A DNA stretch of 50,041 nucleotides from Faecalicatena fissicatena (GTDB taxonomy: Bacteria > Bacillota > Clostridia > Lachnospirales > Lachnospiraceae), in the NCBI GenBank assembly GCA_001028025.1, contig LDAQ01000059.1, positions 1 to 50,041 of the forward strand, written 5' to 3'. A model generated the notes under the pieces. It saw only the letters and a list, made by a program, of their open reading frames with translations, made no database searches and was not told the origin of the DNA. The stretch's first letter is position 1, and each line of letters opens with the position of its first letter. Shown here piece by piece: positions 43,466-50,041 of the stretch. The position numbers were made by a program, and so were the translations under genes.

Positions 43466-44860
43466 ATGGAAAAGAAAGTACAGACAGAAAATAAAATGGG
43501 TGTAATGCCCGTTCCCAAATTATTAGTTACAATGTCTCTGCCCATGATTATCTCAATGCTGGTGCAGGCGCTTTATAATGTAGTAGACAGTGTATTCGTA
43601 GCTCAGATCAACGAGGAAGCTCTGACAGCCGTCTCTCTTGCGTTTCCCGTACAGAATCTGATGATAGCGATCGCCGCGGGAACCGGAGTCGGTATCAATG
43701 CTCTCCTGTCCAGGAATCTGGGAGAAAAAAACTTTGACGGGGCAAATGCAGCGGCAAAGAACGGTATATTTCTGGGCATCATCAGCTATCTTATCATGGC
43801 AGTCGTCGGTCTGGCCGGTTCACATCTCTTCTTTACCGTTCAGACGGATGATCCGTTAATTGTACGCTATGGTACCCAGTACATGCTGATTATCACAATT
43901 GTTTCCGTAGGAATCTTCATGCAGATCACCTTTGAACGTCTGCTGCAGTCCACTGGGAAAACCATTTACAATATGATTACACAGGGAACCGGCGCCATTA
44001 TCAATATTGTCCTGGATCCGATCCTGATCTTCGGAATGTTCGGACTGCCCCGCATGGAAGTCGCAGGTGCTGCTCTGGCAACCGTAATCGGGCAAGTTGT
44101 GGCCGTCTGTATGTCTCTTTACTTTAACTGTAAAAAGAACACCGACCTGGATCTGAATATGAGAGGTTTCCGTCCTGATAAAACGATCATTGCCACGATT
44201 TATAAGGTAGGCGTTCCTTCGATCATCATGCAGTCCATCAGTTCTGTCATGGTATTCGGAATGAATAAGATCCTGCTGCTCTTTTCTTCCACGGCAGCTG
44301 CCGTATTCGGCGTGTACTTCAAGCTGCAGAGCTTTATCTTCATGCCCATTTTCGGTCTGAATAACGGTATGATTCCCATTGTCGCTTATAACTACGGAGC
44401 ACGGGACAAAAAACGTATTATGTCCACGGTTAACCTCAGTGTTATGATTGCGGTAGGCATTATGCTTGTGGGACTTGCCATCTTCCAGATCTTCCCTGCA
44501 CAGCTGCTGGGATTTTTCGGTGCTTCCGAGAATATGTTGGAAATCGGTATTCCTGCGCTTCGCATCATCAGTCTGAGCTTCATTTTCGCAGGATACTGTA
44601 TCATTGTCATCTCTGTCTTCCAGGCTCTTGGCAATGGAGTTTACAGCCTGTTGGTTTCTGTGGCAAGACAACTTTTCGTAATTCTGCCTGTGGCTTATTT
44701 TTTCGCAGAAGTATTCGGACTTTCCCGCATCTGGTGGGCGCTTCCGATTGCGGAGATTGTAGCCGTAGTGGTTACCTCACTGCTGTTTAAGCGCATTATA
44801 CGCCTGAAGATCAGACCGCTTGACGAACCGGTTCTAAGAGAAGAGCTGACAGCAGAATAG
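43466..44860 (+). CDS. MATE family efflux transporter
   Basis: A 464-residue cation-coupled multidrug exporter with about 12 helices in two MatE repeats. Marks: LVQALYNVVDSVFVAQ, GTGVGINALLSRNLGE, and PIFGLNNGMIPIVAYNYGAR in the second half. GAGGAGG lies 10 bp before the ATG at 43466. It converges on the AraC gene, with only 5 bp between stops. Substrate unknown. Confidence 0.94.
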   Translation: MEKKVQTENKMGVMPVPKLLVTMSLPMIISMLVQALYNVVDSVFVAQINEEALTAVSLAFPVQNLMIAIAAGTGVGINALLSRNLGEKNFDGANAAAKNGIFLGIISYLIMAVVGLAGSHLFFTVQTDDPLIVRYGTQYMLIITIVSVGIFMQITFERLLQSTGKTIYNMITQGTGAIINIVLDPILIFGMFGLPRMEVAGAALATVIGQVVAVCMSLYFNCKKNTDLDLNMRGFRPDKTIIATIYKVGVPSIIMQSISSVMVFGMNKILLLFSSTAAAVFGVYFKLQSFIFMPIFGLNNGMIPIVAYNYGARDKKRIMSTVNLSVMIAVGIMLVGLAIFQIFPAQLLGFFGASENMLEIGIPALRIISLSFIFAGYCIIVISVFQALGNGVYSLLVSVARQLFVILPVAYFFAEVFGLSRIWWALPIAEIVAVVVTSLLFKRIIRLKIRPLDEPVLREELTAE

Positions 44861-44865
44861 GATAT

Positions 44866-45693
44866 CTATCCGCGTCTGTATTCCGAAGGACTGACCTGGA
44901 TCTGCTTTTTAAATGCTTTTGAAAAATACAGGTTATTCTCGAATCCAACTGAATAGGCAATTGCAGCAATGGACAGGCTTGTCTCCTTCAAGAGGAGGCA
45001 GGCCTGTTTTATACGGAAACTGCTCAGATATTCCTTGGGGGACTGCTGCTCATAGGCCTGGAATGAACGGTACAGATAGCTTCTGCTGATTCCCACGTAG
45101 GCCGCCACATCCTCCACCGTAATGGGATATGAATAACTCGTTGAGATATAAGCCTTTGCCTTTTCCACATAGGTAAGCTGGATATCCTTCGCAGTCTCCC
45201 GGCTGCTGGAATAATGCATCAGTGTGGAAAGCAGGGTGTACAGGGCGCCTGTCATGGCTACTGCAGCTTCGTGGCTGTTTCCCTTTACCTCATAAATTCT
45301 GCTGAGCTGATTTCTCAGAAGTCTCCGGGGCGGGCCGCTGTTCTCTATAAATGGTTTTTCTTTCGTAAAATCCGTTGCATGAATGATAGATGCCGCATCC
45401 GTACCCATGAATCCCACCCACGCATATTCCCAGGGTTTTTCCTGATCAGCATAGTATCTGACTTCCGTATCAGGGTACAGTATAAACGTGTCTCCCGCAG
45501 ACAATTTGCAGGTGGTGCCATTCACGCTGTAGTATCCGCTGCCCGAAATAATATGATGGATACAATAATGATTCCGCACCCCCGGCCCCCACTGATAGCC
45601 CGGCCCGCACTTCTGATGCCCGGCATTATAGACGGACAATGACGTCAGCAGATTCTCATCTGCCTTATAAGAATACTTATAGGTTTCCTCCAT
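44866..45693 (-). CDS. AraC family regulator, probable galactose-locus activator
   Basis: A 275-residue regulator: N-terminal cupin (HHIISGSGYYSVNGTTCKLS, then AGDTFILYPD, about 45-85) that would bind a sugar, and a C-terminal double HTH (ITVEDVAAYVGISRSYLYRS and LSIAAIAYSVGFENNLYFSK then SPSEYRRG). The ATG at 45693 follows GGAGG by 8 bp. Divergent from galK across 291 bp with a direct repeat, so control of the gal genes is likely (inference from position). Confidence 0.9.
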   Translation of the reverse strand: MEETYKYSYKADENLLTSLSVYNAGHQKCGPGYQWGPGVRNHYCIHHIISGSGYYSVNGTTCKLSAGDTFILYPDTEVRYYADQEKPWEYAWVGFMGTDAASIIHATDFTKEKPFIENSGPPRRLLRNQLSRIYEVKGNSHEAAVAMTGALYTLLSTLMHYSSSRETAKDIQLTYVEKAKAYISTSYSYPITVEDVAAYVGISRSYLYRSFQAYEQQSPKEYLSSFRIKQACLLLKETSLSIAAIAYSVGFENNLYFSKAFKKQIQVSPSEYRRG

Positions 45694-45768
45694 CACACCT
45701 TCCTCCTTCCATTCAGAAATTCATCCTATTACAATCTATAGTCTCTTTTACAATCATTAGATTCTCTA

Positions 45769-45922
45769 TTTTGAAAAACCCTGTGTTCCAAATAGCGTTT
45801 TGAAAAACAGACAACTCCTTGGGGTTCTTTTTTATTATACCCTTCCCATGTTTTCCATGCAACATAATTACATATATCTGCACGGAAATTTTATGTACAC
45901 CCGCTCCCTTTTTCGCTATAAT
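45769..45922 (+). promoter_or_regulatory. araC-galK intergenic control region
   Basis: Two identical 11-mers TTTTGAAAAAC lie at 45769-45779 and 45798-45808, 29 bp start to start in the same orientation, as expected for an AraC-type dimer. About 110 bp downstream is TATAAT (45917-45922), the likely galK -10, without a good -35, consistent with activator dependence. Confidence 0.55.
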
Positions 45923-45984
45923 AAAGGCAAGATTAAGAACGAACAAGCAACAGGCAGAACATAGACGAAAGCGAGGCATTTATC

Positions 45985-47157
45985 ATGAAAGACAAATTGG
46001 CGGCAAAATTCAAAGAACTCTTCGGAAGCGCTGACGGCGCAGGATTCTACTTTTCTCCCGGACGTGTGAACCTGATCGGTGAACACACGGATTATAATGG
46101 AGGGCATGTTTTTCCCTGTGCACTGACTCTTGGTACATATGGTTTTGCGCGCAGACGTTCCGACAGAACCATGCACTTTTATTCCATGAATCTGGACAGC
46201 TTCGGCGTCGTAGAAGCCTCTCTTGATGACCTGACAAACAAAGAGGCCTATGGCTGGGCAAACTACCCCCTCGGCGTAGTATGGGCATTCTCTGAAAAGG
46301 GCGTAAAACTGGATACCGGCTTTGATATGGTGGTTTGGGGCAATATCCCGAACGGTTCCGGCCTCTCCTCCTCCGCTTCCCTGGAAGTACTCACGGGAGT
46401 TGTCCTGACCGACCTGTTTCATATTAACCACTTCAGCATGACAGATCTGGCACTGATCGGCCAGTATTCGGAAAATAATTTCAACGGCTGCAACTGCGGC
46501 ATTATGGACCAGTTTGCCGTGGCCATGGGGAAAAAGGATCATGCCATTTTCCTGGATACCGCGACTCTGAATTATGAATACGCTCCGGTTGAACTTAAGG
46601 ATGCCAAAATCATCATCACCAACAGCAAGGTGAAACACAGCCTGGTGGATTCCAAATACAATGAGAGACGCCAGGAATGCGCCGATGCGCTCAAAGCACT
46701 CCAGCAGGAACTGGATATTAATACACTCGGTGATCTGGACATGGATACTTTCGAGAAGTTCAAAGAAGTCATCAAAGACCCGATTAAAGTAAGGCGTGCA
46801 AAACATGCAGTCGCAGAAAACCAGCGCACCATAGAAGCCGTAAAGGCATTGAAAGACGGCAATGTCACCCGATTCGGGGAGCTGATGAACCAATCCCATA
46901 TTTCTCTGAGGGATGACTATGAAGTATCCTGTGAAGAGATTGACATTCTGGTCGATCTGGCATGGAAGGTTCCCGGTGTGATTGGCTCCCGAATCACGGG
47001 GGGCGGTTTTGGCGGATGTACAGTCAGCATCGTAAAAAATGACTCTGCAGATGATTTTATCAAGACTGTGGGCAGCGCATATCAGGAAAAGACCGGCTGC
47101 GAAGCGGAATTCTATACCGTAGACATCGGCGGAGGAGCCTGCCGGCTCAGCGAATAA
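45985..47157 (+). CDS. galK: Galactokinase
   Basis: A 390-residue GHMP kinase: galactose + ATP -> galactose-1-phosphate. Marks: GRVNLIGEHTDYNGGHVFP (galactose binding), NIPNGSGLSSSASLEV (ATP loop), and GSRITGGGFGGCTVSIV near the C-terminus. The ribosome binding site (GCGAGGC) is modest. First gene of the galK-galE-galT set. Confidence 0.97.
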   Translation: MKDKLAAKFKELFGSADGAGFYFSPGRVNLIGEHTDYNGGHVFPCALTLGTYGFARRRSDRTMHFYSMNLDSFGVVEASLDDLTNKEAYGWANYPLGVVWAFSEKGVKLDTGFDMVVWGNIPNGSGLSSSASLEVLTGVVLTDLFHINHFSMTDLALIGQYSENNFNGCNCGIMDQFAVAMGKKDHAIFLDTATLNYEYAPVELKDAKIIITNSKVKHSLVDSKYNERRQECADALKALQQELDINTLGDLDMDTFEKFKEVIKDPIKVRRAKHAVAENQRTIEAVKALKDGNVTRFGELMNQSHISLRDDYEVSCEEIDILVDLAWKVPGVIGSRITGGGFGGCTVSIVKNDSADDFIKTVGSAYQEKTGCEAEFYTVDIGGGACRLSE

Positions 47158-47237
47158 ATAATAGTAAGGCTTGAAAAGACTTCGCTAACTATTATTCATG
47201 CATCGCACTCAGTGACCTAAGTACGGTCACTAAGTGC
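47157..47237 (+). repeat. Two hairpins between galK and galE
   Basis: Hairpin 1 pairs AATAATAGT (47157-47165) with ACTATTATT (47188-47196), overlapping the galK stop. Hairpin 2 pairs GCACT-C-AGTGACC with GGTCACT-A-AGTGC (47205-47237), 12 bp with one opposing mismatch. Neither has a T-run. They may adjust the galK/galE mRNA ratio or be protein sites. Confidence 0.55.
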
Positions 47238-47307
47238 TCATACAATAGAAAACTCATGCAGCAATTATGTAACAGGTAGATCACAGATTCAGAAAGGTGG
47301 CATTTAA

Positions 47308-48312
47308 ATGTCTGTATTAGTATTAGGAGGAGCCGGTTATATCGGTTCTCACACAGTATATGAACTTATTGACCGGGGAGAGGACGTCGTCATTGCAGAT
47401 AACCTGGAAACAGGTCATATTGAAGCGGTACATCCCCGTGCACGTTTCTATCAGGGAGATATCCGGAACCGGGCTTTTATTGATTCCGTATTTGAAAAGG
47501 AGTCCATTGATGCGGTGATTCATTTTGCGGCAAATTCTCTGGTAGGCGAGAGCATGTCCGATCCGCTAAAATATTACGATAACAATGTATGCGGCACAAA
47601 AGTTCTGCTGGAATCTATGATTGCCCACGATGTTAAGAAAATCGTCTTCTCTTCCACTGCTGCTACTTACGGCGAACCTGAAAACATCCCGATCCTGGAG
47701 GATGATAAGACCTGTCCTACGAATACATACGGTGAGACAAAACTGGCTATGGAAAAGATGATGATGTGGACAGACAGAGCCCACGGCCTGAAATTTGTTG
47801 CGCTCCGCTATTTTAATGCCTGCGGAGCCCATAAAAGCGGATGTATCGGCGAGGCACACAGTCCTGAGACACATCTGATTCCGCTGATTCTCCAGGTTCC
47901 GCTCGGACAGCGCGAGTACATCAGCATCTTCGGGGATGACTACGATACAAAAGACGGCACCTGCATACGGGATTATATTCATGTAACCGATCTGGCGCAG
48001 GCCCACATCCTGGCGGTAAAATATTTGATGGATGGTGGAGAAAGCAATACCTTTAATCTCGGCAATGGCGTAGGCTTTACCGTAAAGGAAGTCATTGAGA
48101 CTGCACGCAGGGCCACAGGGCTGGAGATCAAAGCCCAGACCGCCCCAAGACGTGCCGGAGATCCGGCCAGGCTCATAGCCTCCAGCGAAAAAGCAAAAGC
48201 AGTTCTCGGCTGGAACCCGGAGCATGCAGACCTTGAGGAGATCATTTCTTCTGCCTGGAAATGGCACAGTACTCATCCTGCAGGATTTGCGGATGACAGG
48301 AGGGAAAACTGA
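47308..48312 (+). CDS. galE: UDP-glucose 4-epimerase
   Basis: A 334-residue short-chain dehydrogenase-type epimerase interconverting UDP-galactose and UDP-glucose. NAD site VLGGAGYIGSHTVYEL, catalytic Ser/Thr VFSSTAATYGEP, YxxxK as YGETKLAMEK, and RYFNACGAHKSG. AGAAAGGTGG precedes the ATG. Its TGA overlaps the galT ATG by one base. Confidence 0.97.
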   Translation: MSVLVLGGAGYIGSHTVYELIDRGEDVVIADNLETGHIEAVHPRARFYQGDIRNRAFIDSVFEKESIDAVIHFAANSLVGESMSDPLKYYDNNVCGTKVLLESMIAHDVKKIVFSSTAATYGEPENIPILEDDKTCPTNTYGETKLAMEKMMMWTDRAHGLKFVALRYFNACGAHKSGCIGEAHSPETHLIPLILQVPLGQREYISIFGDDYDTKDGTCIRDYIHVTDLAQAHILAVKYLMDGGESNTFNLGNGVGFTVKEVIETARRATGLEIKAQTAPRRAGDPARLIASSEKAKAVLGWNPEHADLEEIISSAWKWHSTHPAGFADDRREN

Positions 48313-49802
48313 TGTTAAGTGATTCCATCAAAAAACTGGTACAGTACGGTATACAGACTGGACTGACGCCCGAGTGCGAGCGTATCTATGCAACAAATCT
48401 GCTGTTGGAGCTTTTCCAGGAAGATGAGTATGAAGACACAGACTGCGTCCTGTCCGGCATCGTTCTGGAGGATGTACTCAAAGAACTTCTGGACGAGGCC
48501 TGCAGCCGCGGTATCATCGAAGACAGTATTGTATACCGGGATCTGTTTGACACAAAACTGATGAACTGCCTGATGCCCCGTCCCGCACAGATACAGAAGG
48601 AATTCTGGGAGCTGTACAGAACTTCTCCCAGGACTGCCACGGAATATTATTATAAATTAAGCCAGGACAGCGACTATATCCGTCGGTACCGAGTGTCAAA
48701 GGACATGAAATGGACCGTTGATACCCAATACGGCACACTGGATATCACCATTAATCTTTCCAAACCCGAAAAGGATCCCAAGGCCATTGCAGCAGCAAGG
48801 AATGCCAAAGCGTCCTCATATCCGAAATGTCTGCTCTGCATGGAAAACGAGGGATATGCAGGCCGTACAAACCACCCTGCCCGCGAGAATCACCGGATCA
48901 TTCCGATTACCATCAATGACAGCGGCTGGGGATTCCAGTACTCTCCCTACGTTTATTACAATGAACACTGTATCGTATTAAACGGAGAGCATGTCCCCAT
49001 GAAAATAGAAAAGAACACCTTCCGGAAGTTATTTGACTTTGTCAGATTATTCCCCCACTATTTTCTCGGTTCCAACGCAGACCTGCCGATCGTCGGCGGC
49101 TCCATCCTGAGCCACGATCATTTCCAGGGAGGCAATTACACCTTTGCGATGGCTAAAGCACCAATTATCAGTACATTCGAAGTAAAAGGCTTCGAAGATA
49201 TCAAAGCCGGCATCGTAAAATGGCCCCTTTCCGTCATCCGGCTCCAGGGAAAAAATGAAAACCGGATCATCGAACTGGCCGACCACATTCTGAAAACCTG
49301 GAGGGGCTACACAGATGAGGACGCCTTCATTTTCGCAGAGACAGATGGTCAGCCTCACAACACCATCACTCCAATCGCAAGAATGCACGGTGATTTGTAC
49401 GAGCTGGACCTGACACTGCGCAACAATATCACAACAGAGGAACACCCGTTGGGCGTATATCACCCGCACGCAAATCTGCATCACATTAAGAAAGAAAACA
49501 TCGGTCTGATAGAGGTTATGGGGCTCGCCGTACTGCCCTCCCGCCTGAAGGATGAGATGGAGCAGCTGAAGGCCTTCATACTGGAGAAAAAAGACATCCG
49601 CAGCGATGAAAATCTGGCAAAACACGCCGACTGGGCCGACAGTTTCCTGCCCGCTTACCCGGACATCAGCCCCGAAAACATCGACCATATCCTGCAGCAG
49701 GAAATCGGGAAAGTATTCTGCCAGGTGCTCGAAGATGCGGGAGTTTATAAAAGCAGCGAAAGCGGATTAAATTCCTTCCTGAAATTTATACGGATTCTTT
49801 AG
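48312..49802 (+). CDS. galT: UDP-glucose--hexose-1-phosphate uridylyltransferase, class II
   Basis: A 496-residue GalT of the long Firmicute type (two GalT domains). It transfers UMP from UDP-glucose to galactose-1-phosphate. The active site is GGSILSHDHFQGGNY, replacing the HPHGQ of class I enzymes; also YPKCLLCMENEGYAGRTNHP and NPHNTITPIAR-type IT-rich segment (PHNTITPIARMHGDLYELD). It overlaps galE (TGATG), so translation is coupled. Confidence 0.96.
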   Translation: MLSDSIKKLVQYGIQTGLTPECERIYATNLLLELFQEDEYEDTDCVLSGIVLEDVLKELLDEACSRGIIEDSIVYRDLFDTKLMNCLMPRPAQIQKEFWELYRTSPRTATEYYYKLSQDSDYIRRYRVSKDMKWTVDTQYGTLDITINLSKPEKDPKAIAAARNAKASSYPKCLLCMENEGYAGRTNHPARENHRIIPITINDSGWGFQYSPYVYYNEHCIVLNGEHVPMKIEKNTFRKLFDFVRLFPHYFLGSNADLPIVGGSILSHDHFQGGNYTFAMAKAPIISTFEVKGFEDIKAGIVKWPLSVIRLQGKNENRIIELADHILKTWRGYTDEDAFIFAETDGQPHNTITPIARMHGDLYELDLTLRNNITTEEHPLGVYHPHANLHHIKKENIGLIEVMGLAVLPSRLKDEMEQLKAFILEKKDIRSDENLAKHADWADSFLPAYPDISPENIDHILQQEIGKVFCQVLEDAGVYKSSESGLNSFLKFIRIL

Positions 49803-49921
49803 TGGCTGGGGAGCAAATTTGGAGAGGGTCCGCCTGTGGAAAGAGGGAGTTGCGGGGCGGGGCATAAAAGGCATGGGGGCCTTTGCAAAAGCAGAAAATG
49901 CGCGGAGAATGGCTTAATGGA
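49803..49921. other. G-rich stretch after galT with possible terminator
   Basis: The + strand is rich in G-runs (GGGG, GAGAGGG, GCGGGGCGGGGC). A 6-bp hairpin AAAGGC-ATGGGG-GCCTTT (49867-49884) may be a weak galT terminator. No gene is visible. Confidence 0.4.
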
Positions 49922-50041
49922 AACCCTGCTGGATTTTGAGGCTAAAATCGGCTCACAAAGCCGATTTTAAAGAGACCTGAGCTGCATAATCATCAAGATT
50001 ATGCAGTGAATGTCTCTGATGCCTCAAAATCCAGCAGGGTT
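49922..50041. repeat. Inverted repeat with internal hairpins (structured element 2)
   Basis: A perfect 21-bp basal stem (49922-49942 / 50021-50041) encloses hairpin A (AAAATCGGCT-CACAA-AGCCGATTTT, 49944-49968) and hairpin B (AGAGAC / GTCTCT base, 49971-49976 / 50012-50017; internal loop CTGAGC / GTGAAT; TGCATAATC-ATCAA-GATTATGCA, 49983-50005). It reaches the last base and may extend further. The layout and the ATC-ATCAA-GAT cap match the element at 17589-17880. Confidence 0.85.

Noticed and set aside
45916..46899. 327-codon - strand frame antisense to galK
   Set aside because: Mirrors galK; galK has complete kinase motifs and this frame has none.
1..50041. tRNA, rRNA or CRISPR array
   Set aside because: Reading both strands I found no T-arm consensus with a foldable cloverleaf, no rRNA segments and no regularly spaced repeats.

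Overview
The window looks like chromosomal DNA from an anaerobic gut-type Firmicute, most likely a Lachnospiraceae (Clostridium cluster XIVa) relative. The basis is the gene set (PolC, zinc-type L31, DUF1385 and DUF4364 proteins, VanZ, a rho/rpmE/prmC/prfA neighbourhood), strong GGAGG ribosome binding sites, moderate GC content, and oxygen-sensitive chemistry (a glycyl radical enzyme and an indolepyruvate:ferredoxin oxidoreductase). No tRNA, rRNA, CRISPR array or intact transposase was seen.

Region 1 (1-16 kb) is the distinctive part. A sensory block (response regulator with a degenerate HD-GYP-like domain, small Xre protein, membrane histidine kinase, PocR-like/LuxR-type regulator) lies divergent from a + strand cluster: arylacetate-decarboxylase-type glycyl radical enzyme, MFS transporter, radical-SAM activase. 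Facing it on the - strand is a compact six-gene operon: phenylacetate-CoA-ligase-like protein, iorA, iorB, ACT protein, second ligase-like protein, second ACT protein. Together these fit aromatic amino acid -> arylpyruvate -> arylacetyl-CoA -> arylacetate -> decarboxylated aromatic (skatole from tryptophan, or toluene/p-cresol analogues). The decarboxylase lacks the segment and residues that read the para-hydroxyl in 4-hydroxyphenylacetate decarboxylase, and no HpdC-like small subunit is present, so indoleacetate decarboxylase (skatole formation) is my best call.

Region 2 (16-30 kb) is mostly housekeeping on the - strand: glyA, polC (TTG start overlapping ispG), a small membrane protein, an Xre repressor, hisC, a second aminotransferase, a DUF2156 protein and an ABC exporter. 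Between glyA and polC is a 292-bp long inverted repeat with internal hairpins.

Region 3 (30-45 kb) holds VanZ and a class II Fic protein, then prfA, prmC, DUF1385, rpmE, a TauE/SafE permease and rho, then malic enzyme, a TIGR01212 radical SAM protein, DUF4364, rarA, tcdA, a polysaccharide deacetylase and a MATE exporter.

Region 4 (45-50 kb) is a Leloir galactose locus: a divergent AraC-type regulator, galK, galE and class II galT. It is followed by a second hairpin element at the window end with the same architecture as the one at 17.6 kb (basal inverted repeat, hairpin A, hairpin B capped by an ATC-ATCAA-GAT loop) but a different sequence. This suggests a dispersed family of structured elements, which together with the arylacetate decarboxylation locus is the main point of interest.
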